64,000 nt of DNA from Clitopilus passeckerianus (GCA_944990035.1 CALYLX010000083.1:62001-126000), one strand, 5' to 3'; counted from the first letter of the stretch, positions 29,046-41,831 are shown. Notes: a model not told the origin generated them from the letters alone. Numbers and translations are program-made.

Positions 29046-29205
29046 AGGTATAGATTTTATGGACTCTGACGCAGCATGGTGAGCACCCAAGCACCCTGAC
29101 ATTCATGCATTATACTGCGACTACAACCGATAGATTTGCGCATAGCTGGATATTGACTATACCTGGCGATCTTTATCCCTCGAGCACTTGGATCATGGAG
29201 TTAGC

Positions 29206-30221
29206 GCTATGAGAAGCTGATCATGGTCTTTCCGAACCGAATTCATCCGGCCCCATCCCTCCAATGGATATCGTTCACAGTTAGGTGGACTACAGATCAT
29301 CCCCGCCACATTCCAACGCTATGGCCTGAGGGTATACGTATATTCTTGGACTTGGAATTTAGCGGGAGCGAGTAAGAACACGTCAGAGCGCTTGAAGTTT
29401 GATCATCTGTCAGTCCATGTCAGTACTTAAGTACTTACTACTGATACTGATATGTGATACATTTCACCCTGAGATGGGCGCAGTCAGTTCCCGATTGAAC
29501 TGGGACTGTGAAATCTCTGCCAACAGCCTGAACTGTTTGACACTGTGTTTACCCCAATCACAAACACAGAATGTGTTCGGTTCATGCAGATCCTTTCCTG
29601 CTCATTTTTAGCAAAAGCGTTGGCTGTAAAAGTGAGTTCAGACCTGTGTACACCTCTCCGATTTGTTATTTACCGGTTGTGACTGGAAGTTCCCACTACT
29701 CGAGACAAAACATAGATGAAAAGGTGGGACGGGTTTAAACTCAAGTTCCGTTGATTATGAGCAGATCCCTCCGCGATCTCAAGAGCGAAAAATGACTCTA
29801 AGATATGGAGTTCTGCACACGAGAGCATCCGAGAGGCGTGGGAACCTGCCATCGGAGTACCCCAAACGCCCTACTGTGGCGGTTATGGAGTTTTTAAGGC
29901 CATCGAGGGGATCCAGAGCATCTGGGAGTGTTTTTGGGCTTGAATTAATGCAGAAACGCTCCCGATGATTCAAATTGTGAGTGACTAGGACAAACATGAT
30001 CAAATGCTGACTAATCATCACAGTCCCTTTGTCAATTCTGACCAATCAGCACCGGCGATTCTGACGCGTGATCTGTGACCCTCCAAATTGACCAGTAATG
30101 AGATTGAGAAGGGGGTCAGTCGACATTGACGTTGACCCTATTTTGACGAGTTTGACCCCTCAAGCCAATACTGACATCCCTTAGCTCTCTTTTGAATACC
30201 AGTCTGCCCCTTCCTCTGTTC
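29206..30221. other. Intergenic region, no gene seen
   Basis: AT-richer than its neighbours; short ORFs only. It includes a run of GTTTGACC/GTTGACC-like words at 30080-30165 just upstream of the trypsin-like gene, possibly promoter elements. Confidence 0.35.
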
Positions 30222-32232
30222 ATGATGGCTCCCCACTCATCGTCCCGCTTTTCTACTCTTCTTTCAGTGTTGTCCGCCCAAGCAATTGAGCGATACATCC
30301 AATTCGTCAAGAGCCACGAAGAGGCTCAGAGTTCCATTTACAATGAGGCTACTGTCTCCCCAGCCCTCACCGCCTTGAACGCCTTCTCTCCAGACTTTTG
30401 CCACGACACTGCGTCGAGCGCTACTTCCTCCACTCCTGATCCGCACACTGTTTCCAATGCAGAGGCTCGCTCTTACTATGCGGGCTTGCACTCAAAGCCC
30501 ACGTTGGTTTACCGAACGGGCAAGGAGAAGTGGTCCCCGCCCAGAGGACCTGAGGCCCAGCCCCGTTTGAAAGAACTGTCCGAAGTCTACAACCACCCTA
30601 TTAATCGTGTATGGAACCATGACCTGGCCTGGAAGGTCGTCCGTATTATGGACGATCACACAGTGAGCTATAGGGTTCTGTCATATCGTAGAGCTTGCTA
30701 ACTAGAATATCTAGATTCGTTTTACAACGATAGATGTTATTCGTTTCAAGGAGGTTGGGGCCGACGAACTGACTCAAGATGAAGAAGACGTCCAGGGTGA
30801 AGAAGAGGACGGGGATGAAGGAATGGTCCAGGCTAAGAAACCAGTCGTCAGCCCTGTCACCATCTGGGTTGGCGTCTTCCCCGAATCCACCTCTGCTGCG
30901 GCTGCCCACGACGCGGCTCAGGATATCCTGGCCCTTCTCAGGGACTATAAGATCACCGACGTCGACATTGAATACCGCGAATCCTTCTACACACGCGAGG
31001 CCGGTCCTCAGCTGCTCAAACCCGTCAAAGACGTGAGCCCACTCGTCGATACTGTTAGACCCCTCACTCCCGCCCTGGGCCTTCGAATTTCTACCAAGGC
31101 CAGGCCTGACACTCAAGGGACAATGGCTCTCTACCTTGCAGAAGGTGGCGACAGCAACAGACTCTTGGGTCTTTCTTGCCGTCACGTCCTCTTCGGACCA
31201 AAGGAAGCCAACCTGGACTACGTTCATCACCCCAGCGCACCTTCCAGAGACGTCCTCCTGCTCGGCAAGGATGCCTTCACGAAGCTCGTCAATTCAATCA
31301 AGATCAAGATTGGACTACACGGCATGGCGGTTAAGCTCTGGAGGAAAGATCTTGAAGACTTCAGGGAGATGGAGAGGGGCACCGACACTGTTGATGTCGA
31401 GGAGGCAAAGGCGGCCCGGATCAAGACTCAGGGGTGGCTGGACGAAACCGAGAACGCGATGGAGGCACTTGAAGCATTGCTCAATCGGGTTAAAAAAGAC
31501 TGGAAAAATTTCGACGACCGTGTCCTCGGCCACATCCTCCGCTCTCCGGCCATCAGCCTTGGCGTCGGTGAACATCGTTTCACGGAGGACTGGGGGATTT
31601 TCCAGGTTGACCGGGACAAGCTCGGTGACGGCTTCCAAGGGAATAAGTTGGACCTCGGTGTGTTTGACTATCCATCCAACTAAGGACGTCCACAAACCGA
31701 CTTACAATATTCTTCTTTTTATCCAGGAACGAAGCTGATGCCTAACGATTTTACATCGAAATGTTTCCCTCTTGGGGACGCCAACTGGGAGTTCGAGTAT
31801 CCCGGTGGTCGCCTGCTTCCCCTTATGGGCACCATATCTAACGAGTTGATGTGCACCCCCGACATGTGGGACTCGAACGGCGAACCATGCTTGTTGGTCG
31901 TCAAGAGTGGCAATGCTACCGACACCACCCTCGGCCGAGCAAACGGCGTCTTTTCCATTGTTCGCCAGTACTTCCAAATCGACATGTCAATCAACCAGAC
32001 CTCCCTGGAGTGGGCAATAGTCAACTACAACAGTAAATCTGAGGTGTTCTCGGAAGGTGGTGATTCGGGCTCGATAATCGCTGACATACGTGGCCGTATC
32101 GGCGGTATGCTCACCGGCGGTGCTGGTAAATTGGGCTCCATTGATATAACCTATGCCACCCCGTTCTGGTGGCTGCTCGAGTACATTAAGGCCAACGGGT
32201 TCCCCGACGCCCACCTCAATGTCCAACCCTAA
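30222..32232 (+). CDS. Trypsin-like (GDSG) serine-protease-fold protein, 629 aa, uncharacterised
   Basis: Exons 30222-30662, 30715-31657 and 31727-32232 join in frame (1890 bp). After an N-terminal region with no signal peptide comes an acidic stretch (QDEEDVQGEEEDGDEG). Then LGLSCRHVLF places a His (codon 31183) like the chymotrypsin His box. A helical, charged insert of about 100 residues follows (LEDFREMERG, ENAMEALEALLNRVKK). Last come YPGGRLLPLMG and SEGGDSGSIIADIRGRIGGM with the Ser at codon 32064. The His...GDSG order is that of S1-type peptidases. The catalytic Asp was not identified. This layout occurs in many uncharacterised mushroom proteins. Probably cytosolic. Activity is inferred, not shown. 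Confidence 0.75.
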
Positions 32233-33118
32233 GCACCTCGATATCAGAAATCACAACGACATTATCATCAAAGACACTCCTAATTTCTCTATATACGATA
32301 TGTTCCCCTTCCCCACTTGTCTGTGCCCGTAGCTTGTTTATTGCCCCTAGTGTATGCCCGGTTGTGTTGGCTACCTCTATACACGTTGTGTGAGCGTTGT
32401 CGATTTCGTCGTTTAAGCCGCCCGCGATGAGATAAAGTTCAACATCCGGGCGAGATTGACAACCTAGGCACTTAGTAGCGCTTTGGTGCTGAATCGGACT
32501 TGGCTTTCTTCTTGTTGACAACTCCACCGTGACTTATTTCCTTTGCATCCCTGAGATCCTGCGTGGTAATTGTTCTTATGACTATGTTCTTACGACTTCG
32601 CTCTTATGTAAGTGAAGTGCCTCCGTCTACCTTACTTCAAATTGTGATACCGATAAATTTACCTCCTATGTCTCAACAGTATCGTGTTATGCAGATATAT
32701 ACATTGTTCAACGATGCGCCAAACGGATTTTGACATCACAGTATGTTATTTAATTCTTAGGTTCGACAACTAGTTTGAATTCCTCTTCGCCGAATGCAAA
32801 TTACCCCCTTTTGCTACCAAAAATATCCTGGTTTGTGATTAATCATATACCTTACCGAAGCTCTGCGGTGTCTAATCTTGCACACTGGTGAATACGGATT
32901 TAGGCTGAGATCACCTTCAGACTAAACCAGCCGATAGTTTAAACCCGACTTGAAAGTTGGTAGGCGACTAATGATATAAAATTATATTGATAATTTAACG
33001 AGGATTAAACAATGCGAGCCTCTAAAAGGGCTATGTCCAAGCACGATTAAACGAAGTCCATATGGTTACAAGTCAAGTGTCGTGTTGAGTCTGCTCGAGG
33101 ATATCCTTAGGGTGCTCC
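32233..33118. other. Intergenic region, no gene seen
   Basis: AT-rich spacer between convergent genes. No coding frame with family features and no repeat recognised. Confidence 0.4.
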
Positions 33119-34504
33119 TCAAAGAGCGACAGTCCATCTTTGAGGTAAGATTGGGAAGCATACTCCACTATCTTCATCCGCTGCTACAAATGGTAGGCTG
33201 ATGGTGCCAAGATCATCAAATTCAGATTTCATGTCTCCCAGAACTCGAGACGCGATCATCAATTTGAAATCAGGAGATACAGACGAGAGACGTTGAATTA
33301 CCGCCAGTATCGAGGCGCTGCTGCAGACTCTTGAATACCCGTCGAGGTATTCACTATGACCTATATCTGTTCAATATTCCCACGATTCGTTCCAAAGTAC
33401 ACAAGAGCTCCTTCTCGGACAGCTGGGGACTTTCTTGACACATAAGCGTTGTATAGCATTGGAACGTAGCATGTAGACGATTCGCCGGGACCATGTCCTA
33501 TCAGCTGCCAGAATATGGGATATGTTCTGATAACCCTGACACTTGTAGTCGAGATAAATGACACATGTTGGTGATTCGACCTTTTCTTCCAGATAATCCA
33601 CGACCAATGAGCTGGTAAGGGCTAAGATTTCTCTAAATGGGGAAAGGTAATGAATACTTACGAGAGAGAACAGTTTTCCCTGTGCCGGCTGTAGGAAGGA
33701 GTGAGCGGTCGAATGTTAGTTTGTAGCAAAGGTTTGAACTCACGAATTCCAGGACACCATAGAATCTGGGCGGCTCTGCGCAACCACCATCGTTCAAATT
33801 CAGGCGAATCTAAAAACCACTGCCCAGTACCCCTCACTCGCTTCTCTGCGATTTCTACATGTATGTTCGCGTAAGCTGTTTCAGATATCCATTTCTTAAT
33901 ATTATCTTCGTTTCCGTCTAGAAACAGTTTGCAAAGTTAGGCACACCATTCTGATCAGACTTACTGTCTCGACTGATGAACTTACCGTGTACCTCCATGA
34001 TCGTCCCGCCGTAGATAGAAACATTACCAGTGGCTTGATTTCTGATGAGGGAAAGCCCTCTCCGAAATCCACTAATCGGATCGTGAACTTTGAAAACACT
34101 TGTTTTCCGCTTCTGAAGGATATTTTGCGACCCATGCACTCGTCAATGATAATCGTTGCACAGGATATCCCTACACTTATCAGCCTCGCCAACCTCATCA
34201 AAACTCCCGCGCTCCAGCTCCGAAGTAACTTGTCCCGAAAACCGGAAGCACGGGACAGGAGGCCGATGCAGCAGGTCCAGCTGTAGAAATTTTCATTCAT
34301 CTGCTCATCGGATGAACGGATAATATCCACAAGCAAGGTTCCTTCGAGCTTGACTTTAAGAGAATTCGGCAGGGAAGAGTAAATAGACCAGTCGTAGGTT
34401 TCAAGAATCTGTTTGTCACATTCATTTATCGACATCTTGGGGACAGACAGGATCGCAGGATCAAGTACTTCTTGCTTTATGACCAAACCTCGCACAGAAG
34501 GCAA
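33119..34504 (-). pseudogene. NACHT-type NTPase (NLR-like), broken
   Basis: On the minus strand the exons read KWISETAYANIHVEIAEKRV, GTGQWFLDSPEFERWW, then ILWCPGI and PGTGKTVLS (Walker A, split by an intron near 33690-33740), VVDYLEEK and CVIYLDYK, and later SVSPDFKLMIASRVLGDM. This is the start of the fungal NACHT layout (bridge WFL, WCPGIPG-GKT, then the SPxxKIL-SR segment) used in STAND/NLR-like incompatibility and defence proteins. After the P-loop the next exon does not join in frame, and the protein stops at 33119 without the rest of NACHT or any repeats. The upstream frame (to 34504) is not recognisable. Most likely a decayed gene. Confidence 0.6.
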
Positions 34505-35211
34505 GGCGGTGCGCCATTAAGCGCCGGTCGGAAAATAACGCGCACGTGGTCGTTCAGGAGCAAGAAAAATGCATAGTGAGATTTCGAGATAGAGTATGAG
34601 GGGGCCGAGCCAATGGGCAACATCGGCAGGGACCTTGCACACAAGACCCCTTCGCGGCTCGCCAAGTAGACGATTGACATTCCGCCGTTTAGTTCACTCT
34701 CTAATTGCTTCAGCTTCTTCCCTAAACGCTATAACTCCATCTTTCACCTATTGCTAACTGCTGTTTTCATCTCCATCCACAGGGAAAACTCGGGTTCGTA
34801 CGGTTTAGCCTGTCTCCGACACCACAATCTGCTTGAGATATTCTTGGCTTTCTCAGGCTAGATAAAAATGAGTGATAGCTCGAATGCTCGAAACCTGAAC
34901 TATTCCGACTTTGATTATCCTCTTTCTTAACGGGGCTGAACCATATGTCGACCTCACCTGTTGGACCAGGCGGGAAGACATTGAAGAGTTGATAGACCAA
35001 TCCCAGGACAGGGTCTCGACGGGATGTATGATCACTAGTTCCATTGAACGGGGACAGCAACCCTGACTTAGTCCAAATATGTGTTCGTATTCGTGACAGA
35101 AAGAATATTCCGGTCAGGCTCGGCACCCTGATAAAATACGGCGATCTCGTTGTATCGACAAGTCATCCTCATTCACTGTTGGATACACACGGCGCCTACT
35201 CTCACATACCA
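34505..35211. other. Intergenic region, no certain gene
   Basis: It has two minus-strand open frames (34477-34680, 34767-35126) with no recognisable features. The right part should hold the promoter of the secreted-protein gene starting at 35212. Confidence 0.35.
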
Positions 35212-36152
35212 ATGCGTTCTTTCAATCTATTTCTGCTCATGCTGGCGGCAACTGCGTACCCGTCTGTAGCTCTCCCGGCTGCAGATGTATTAAGTAACGC
35301 TGGCAATCTCGCATCGCTGCCCAACTCTCAGATTGTGCCAACCCCAAAGCTTGGGCCACGTCGTCGATTCTTTGATTTTGGCCTTGGCCCCATTGCAAAA
35401 AAAGCTAAAGCGGTAGCTGAATGTGTTGCAGAATCGTCTCAGGAAAATGATCGGCTCACGGTATGAAGTCTAGTGATTACGGATGAGTTGGAATAGTGCT
35501 GATCATGTATAGCAGAAAGGCCTGCTCGAAACCTTTGAGCAGTACCCAGCTTTTAAGCCTCTTGTTAAAGACTTGGTAACGTATTTGCATTTATCTGGAC
35601 ACATTCAGAATGTATGACGACATTTTTTTATTGACACTAACAGAAGGCGGTGGCTGAAAACAATGACGAAGCAATGGCGATCGCTGAGGAGATTATGGAT
35701 GGCAATGTAATGTGCCCTTTGCCGATGTATCCATTGTGGTATAACTGACCTTGATTACGTATTTCCCTAACTGACCTTGATTACGTATTTCCCCCTGTTT
35801 TATTGACGCAACAGATATCGATCCGAAAGCTTTCAGCCGTCCCGGTAAAATTTATTTCCGGCGCCGTGGTAATGTGGATGATTCGGTATATTTGAGTACA
35901 GCGTAACTGATATTAGTTTCATCTGACAATAGAAATTGGTGGCACTATCTTCTCGCTTTGCCTATTTTTCCAAGGCTTTGCTCCTAGGTGACCCGGAAAA
36001 GCTCGGGAAAGTCGTCGGTGACAGCCAGAAGGTAATATATTACTGTAAAAATCTCGTGGGTGTAACTGACGAAGCTCATGTAGAAGCTGAACGAGCTGGT
36101 TGCACTCTCGGAGAAAACCAACGCATGCTTGAAACGCGCCATCGTAGGCTAA
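35212..36152 (+). CDS. Small secreted protein, 6 exons, 198 aa, unknown
   Basis: Exons 35212-35460, 35513-35575, 35644-35706, 35815-35868, 35933-36031 and 36084-36152. All introns begin in phase 0 and all junctions are GT-AG. The ATG at 35212 starts a signal peptide (MRSFNLFLLMLAATAYPSVA). The mature part has a short Arg-rich turn (GPRRRFFDFG) and then amphipathic helices (AKKAKAVAECVAESS, KLVALSSRFAYFSKALL). It has only two cysteines. The all-phase-0 exon pattern with short helical exons suggests growth by exon duplication. No family recognised. Intron 3 carries a 26-bp tandem duplication. Confidence 0.7.
35742..35793 (+). repeat. 26-bp perfect tandem duplication inside intron
   Basis: The unit TAACTGACCTTGATTACGTA... 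occurs twice in a row (35742-35767 and 35768-35793) within intron 3 of the secreted-protein gene. It doubles a branch-site-like CTGAC. Confidence 0.8.
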
Positions 36153-39025
36153 GGTTTTCAAGACATCGCTGCAATGATCGACGTTATTCTTGAAACCTTT
36201 TCCCTCTGTACGTTTGTTCTATTGGTCTTTCGTAATTATATAGTTTATTTCGTTAATGTACGACTTCGATCAATTCAAACTAAGGTACCAGCGAGCTGTG
36301 GGACCGAGGGTTCGAACCAGTGGGGTTTGGCCTATATACGCCTGTACGATTCAGATCTGAACAGCGAGCCTTAAAGAGTCCGCCCCCGTTCTACTTCCCA
36401 GTCCCAACTTTTCGACCTTCCAGACATGACTGACCCAAACCCATATCGTCTCAACCATCGACCCAAGATAGGGAGTTCCCGTTGAGCTCCTACATCTCGG
36501 TATCTCGACGTTGGGGCAAGGTCAACGTCGACGAGGATTCGGATGGAGTACAAGCGATGACGTAGGTGACTAAACCCACGCCTGGTCGAGGAAAGGAGAG
36601 CAAGCGGGGATTCGTGATGGATTCCAACCTCATCGAGCTCGGGGAATGAATGTGCGGGTCCATGTAATGGCCGGATTGGGGAGGGGGGACGGAAGCGGCT
36701 GTTTGCTTGAAAGTCGGGAAGCGGTAGGGCAGCTGGGGTATAACGAGCATCCAGTTCCTGTAGGTTCGTCTGCTGATCCGTGCCAAGGAGGAGCTGAGGT
36801 CGTGTCAGCTCCTGCTTCTTCTTCTGCTGTGCCTCCTGAGGACGGCAGCGGATACATTCACGACGAACGATGGGATGGACCTTCATCGACGTTGGATTAG
36901 GACCGGTGATAGCGCTAAGGTCTGCAACCCGTAGAGTCGGTGCCTTCTTTGGTCCCTCATCCTCATCCCCCTCCCCCCCTCCCCTCCCTCCTCTGTTTCT
37001 TCTCGCTCCTAGAACCCTGACGTCGCTGACATTGTTAACCCATCTTTCCACCGTCTGCAACCTCAATAAGGACTGGCGTCGAATGTCTAGAACGCAAACG
37101 AGGGCACGTTCTAGCAGCAGTGAATGCGTCGAGAAGTAGCCATCAGCCAGAGTACTATTGTAGTACGTTGGTCTACCGGTGGGAGACGCCAACCGCGCGT
37201 GTTGAGGGTCCGTGGCAAGAGGAAGAGCAGCGTGGAGTTTGGCTGCTGCTGAGGATGCAGATACATATCCGGTAGAGATTGTTGGTAGGTTCATGACGGC
37301 GCATCCCAGTTGTCCTATGCCCACTTCTCGATATACACCCCCGTGTACCCGGCCCTCTCGCCTTCGCCGGTGTAAAGTCGCAGCTCTGAAGCTTGACGCA
37401 TAACGCATAAATATTGCCCCCCGAGGCGCGGGCATCCGCCTGGGCAGGGTCAGCATTGCCCAACTACGAGAAACCAATACGGTCTCACATATTATCCTTG
37501 GCGATTCGGACGTATCCTCGGCCGCAGCGCCCTCCGCTACTGCTACATACGGGTGTAGGGATGGTCGATATTGAGTGCACACGCATGGATGCATATGTCT
37601 GTCCAAACTCGCGTCAGCACCATCCCACCAATAGGAACCTCGGAAAGGAGAGATGTACCCTTCAATCTCCCACATCCGAGTATTCCATTCTCTCTTCAAA
37701 AGAAGATGTTGGAGGGAGGTGGTTTCTGAATCCTTCTTGAGGCATTGAGGCACAGAACCACCACCACCAACCGGAAGCCTACCCCAACACCTGAACGGAA
37801 ACATCAACATCACCAACTTTTCCCAAAACTGCGCCAAAGTCATACCTGTCCCACCAGGCGCAAATCTCCGAACCAATCCCTTCATCTACCAAGCCCTCAG
37901 AGAATCGTCGAGCCTATATTGTCAACGTCAAGTTCGAGTCAATCCACCCACTCAGCTCAACACACATATCGGGCATATGAATTACACCCATCTCATCCTC
38001 TCTACCCTCCCAAGAGACAAGGTCCAAATCCGCATCGGCTTACTTTTTGAGAGACATGGCTAGGTTGAGTGGCGATGACGGACAGAAGAAACCATCAATC
38101 CCGAGATCCGACGGACACTTCCGGTTCAAGATCATAATCTCATAATTTCGGGTCAGCACGTCGACCATCCTCTCCTCGAACAAAACTGAAACTGAAGAAT
38201 CCTCAGTGGCATCGTCGGGAGTCGGACCCATACTGGTCAAGGCTGATATGCGAAAGCTGTCACTAGACGTATCAAGAACCTTGAACATATACTGTAACAA
38301 ATCATTATGCAACGCCTTTTCCAGAACATTTTCCCTTCTAGCCGCTACTGTACCTACCCAAGCTTAAATGAATATCTCTGATCCCATCATTCTAACGCTA
38401 ATCACTGGAGTCGGACGTAGGTATAGCTACTCAGTCAGCCTGAGATAGCTATCCGAGGAGCCAGTATGCCAAGCTAACGACTGGATGATCCTGCTTGGGA
38501 CCTATAATGAGAAGTTCACCCGTTCAATTTGGTTCGAAGCTCGTATCACTCTCCCGAGAAGAAGAAGCAAAGATGTAGTCAATCTCAAATAATGCCAATC
38601 CCGGGAGTGGAACATCGACGGTAGATAAAGCTTCATCGCGGAATGAAGTCCGCTCCACTGGACTGAAGCATCCCACGAAAACTCGCCGTATATCACCTGG
38701 CAGGTCAAGTAAAATGCTCTTTCTCACTCATTTCTCCCTGCAGTCGAACTCTGCTATTCGCTGTCGAGTTGAGTTCAATTGACAAATGCACTGACCCCAA
38801 ATAAGATCTTGACTGGTAGACGCTTCTCACACCACTATCGCGGCTTAGGCCAGAACCTCTCGGTTGTATGAGAGAATCACACTAAAGAGATGCAGCCGTC
38901 AACATCGGCACGATATACAACATATGTCACATTTAGAATCGAACATTGGAAACTTGAATATGAACCAACATCAAAACTAGAAATATTGGAGAGTAACGGA
39001 ACACGGTTTGAAGCTAAATCTGTGC
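36153..39025. other. Region without a supported gene; degenerate paralogous sequence
   Basis: A 504-codon minus-strand frame (36371-37885) has no family features. Part of it (SYWWDGADASLDR, near 37625) resembles a plus-strand stretch near 43.9 kb (SYWWDAADMSEDR). The DNA around 37820 also matches the region near 43760. 38041-38312 and 38502-38727 have minus-strand frames of unknown value. The 36940-37000 stretch is pyrimidine-rich. Confidence 0.5.
37560..37885 (-). repeat. Degenerate repeat segment, inverted relative to 43750-43960
   Basis: The minus strand here and the plus strand at about 43750-43960 share a GGTATG(A/T)CTTTGGCGC start, GTTGGTGATGTT, and a TGGTGGGATG(G/C)TGCTGA block in the same order. 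Intron-like GT...CTGAC...AG signals in both suggest relics of one spliced gene family. Confidence 0.5.
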
Positions 39026-40089
39026 CTAAGCACCCAAAGCGGCACGAAGCTGAACCGAAAGGTGGACTTTGATAACCGCAATAATGTCGACCAGGCCCAG
39101 ATCCTTCACTTTCGTAACAACGCTAGTAGTAAGGAGAGCGCTAAACTTGACATCGAGGTCGGAGACTTGGCCGAACGTAGTCTTGAGGAAGACCGAGATG
39201 GTGATACTGTGGTCGCAAGGAAGAAGCGGTATCATAATCAGTTTGTGTCTTCGGATGCACACGATTGGTGATGAAAGCTTACTTGATTTGAATGACAATC
39301 TCGAGAAGAACCTTCACGTTTTGCTTGCTGCAACCTTTGACTGCAGTGTGCAAGGACACGACGATATCCTAGAGAAGAGGAGATGAGTGAGCACAGATAC
39401 ATAGCTGAGGATGACGAATTGAGGAATCTCACGATGAATATGTCCACAAACACCTTAACATCGACGTTCTTAGGACCCTGGCATCCCTTAACCTTGCCGA
39501 TACCAGCCTTGATAATCACGTCGATCTTGACGACGAGGTCGATGAGGACCTTGATATCAGCTTTAGACTTGACGGCGTTCTCTATAGTATGGAGATATCA
39601 ATCGGCAAAGTTCCCTTGTGATTGGAGTAGCTCACCGATAAGTTTGATTTGGGCCTTGATCTGAACTTGAATGTCGACGATGATCTCAGCAAGCGCCTTG
39701 CCCCTTCCGTGATCGTCTTTGCCGTGACCATCGTCGCGGCAGTGGCCTTTGTCCTTGCCATGACCATCGTCGCGGCAGTGGTCTTTGTCTTTGTCCTTAC
39801 CATGCCCATCGTCGCGGCAGCGATCCTTGTCTTTCCCATGATCATCCCAGCGGCAGTGGTCTTTATCTTTGTGTTTGCCGTAGCCATGATCATCGTCATC
39901 ATGCCCGTGGCCGTGACCACCACATTTATCATCAGTACGAGTGAGCACAACGTCGCGAGCAGCCAACCCGGTCAACTCGACGCCTGGAGCAGCGCGAGCG
40001 ACAAGAGCCGTGTCACCTCCAGGCAAGGGAGATGTAATGGCAGCGAGAGCGGCCGCAGCTACGACGAAGAGAGATTTGAAAGCAACCAT
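39026..40089 (-). CDS. Secreted His/Asp/Lys-rich repeat protein, 4 exons, 282 aa
   Basis: Exons on the minus strand are 40089-39636, 39581-39454, 39368-39283 and 39206-39026; phases agree and the total is 849 bp. A signal peptide (MVAFKSLFVVAAAALAAITS) leads into a region of about 65 residues made of imperfect repeats around HCRDDGHGKDK, with many His, Asp and Lys and single Cys residues. Then comes a regular helical C-terminal part without charge bias (VLIDLVVKIDVIIKAGIG, SLHTAVKGCSKQNVKVLLE, ITISVFLKTTFGQ). The His/Asp cluster looks suited to divalent metal binding; this is inference from composition. The C-terminal region resembles mushroom secreted proteins of unknown function. A TATA-like ACATAAATAC lies about 85 bp upstream. 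Confidence 0.75.
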
Positions 40090-41750
40090 GACGATGGATT
40101 TGGTACTTCAGGACACGGTAGAGAGGCAGATACGACTGGATGTCGATAAGAATTGTCAGTGGGCATTGGCTCGTATTTATGTAGTTCAGTCAAGGCCTAA
40201 ATTCTTTCAGTCAAAAGAATATGTTGTTTGGTTGTAATTGTGGCTGGTGTTCGTAAATTTCAGTCGTGCTTTCGGGAGGTGTTGGTTTAGGGGCAACGAT
40301 GCGTATAGTGCGCCTTTTGAGGTGTTTATTCCCAGTAAATCTTGCTTGGCAAAATCTTTGAACCTGCCTGAAGGCGCGCCATAATCCAGAATCATCCGTC
40401 TTGGCGGTACAAGCTCCTCCATCTCTTGAATCACACGAAAGAATTCCTAGCGTCACCGTCGAATTCGGTCCCTGTACATTCCAGGTTCCAAATAATTAGG
40501 CCAGAGGCTGCCAGATAGACGATGGTGAATGCTGCATGAACACAATTGCAAGCGTCAAATATCACCGATGTATGTTCGAATTTCAGATAGGAAATCTCAC
40601 ATGATGGCTATCCTCTCCTATGATGAACATACATACACTCTATGTATAAAGCCATGATGAGAAAAAGACCTGCAGTCTAGTTCGACAAGGCAGGGGTCAG
40701 GCACAGGAAGCTTGGGGGAGTCTCCAGGAGTCACAAAGTGCGTCTTCTAAGATGTATTCCTCGTAGAATCTCTTGGCATAAGCCTGAATATTACTGGGAT
40801 CCGGTTTTAAAACCCGAGAGACAGTGACAGGATACAAACGTCGCGTAATGAATATTTAGAGAGATCCCCTTTCGTGCGTAACACCAAGATAGAAAGCCGT
40901 CAGAGCTAGTCCCCACACAGCTCGCGCTGTTTCCGCCGACAGCATTCACTCTAGCATCCAAAAAGTGAATATTAAACGCCGCATGAGAATCCAGTTTGTC
41001 GCAAGCGTATGACATAGGAGGTATATCTGTGGCTACCCGCGAAATCACCGAGGTGTATTCGGATTTCAATGAACAGACCTAGGGGTCTGACGAGGAAGGC
41101 CCTGCCAAGAACATAACAAAGCCAAAGTAAGGAAAAACATTGAATCAAACAGTTCGATGGGGCAATCGAAGGCGCACGAAGCTGAATGCGGCTCCAGGAG
41201 TCGTCGTCGTTAAACTCAACGTCTTGCGATCAAGCTATTTCGACAATAATGACGCGGCCAATACTGAGGGATCTGCAAGTAGGGCAAAGCCTTGATTCAT
41301 ATCCCTGAAAATCCGAATTTAATGACAAGATTTCCGACGACTTGAAGTATTCCTGATACATCCTTTGACATGTTCCCTAAATCATGACCTGGTTTGAGGG
41401 TTATTGAAGACAAAGGTCTCAGATATATCAGTTATGATATAAGAGACTGCCGCTTTTAGAGAAATGAAACCCCTGAAGTACCAGGAACTTCGAGTACAAT
41501 CTGTCAGTCACTGGAGGATGTTGACCCAGATTGTTGGGTGATACCGCTGGCGATCCGAGTAGTGCATCATATACTGGTATTCTTAGGCTCCACGATTTTA
41601 TAATGGCATTCAAGTTGGTGTACCACATATCAGCCAGAAGGTACATGTAATTCAGAGCCACGACCCGTATCCTCTCATCAATCTGCCAGTGGTACTCCCC
41701 TTTACTTTGGTGCCGTCGAGCCTGAATGAACAGAGAAAACAGGAGCACAA
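40090..41750. other. Gene-poor stretch with a diverged duplicated segment
   Basis: 40520-40600 and 40960-41055 share ATCACCGA(T/G)GT(A)T..TTCG(A/G)ATTTCA and CGCAAGCGT words in the same order, so one segment was duplicated and diverged. A 92-codon minus-strand frame (40791-41069) covers the second copy; no family is recognised. Confidence 0.4.
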
Positions 41751-41772
41751 GACTTCAACGTTTTATGGTGAC

Positions 41773-41800
41773 ACTACTGGGAACCGAACCCAGATAGCAC
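41773..41800 (-). other. Isolated tRNA T-arm-like sequence
   Basis: On the minus strand CTGGG-TTCGGTT-CCCAG makes a perfect 5-bp T stem with a 7-nt loop that matches the B box. No matching acceptor strand, D arm or anticodon arm is found upstream, so it is not a tRNA gene. Confidence 0.4.
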
Positions 41801-41831
41801 CGCAGTTGTGGAAAGCTGAACTCATTGTATC

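Noticed and set aside
30192..30221. Start of the trypsin-like gene at 30192
   Set aside because: That codon is TTG; ATG at 30222 (or 30225) is used.
36285..36320. GGTTCGAACC B-box-like word
   Set aside because: A stand-alone match; flanking bases do not form a T stem or acceptor.
36371..37885. 504-codon open frame on the minus strand
   Set aside because: No domain, signal peptide or regular composition; contains intron-like signals inside related sequence; GC-rich DNA gives long chance frames. Treated as repeat relic.
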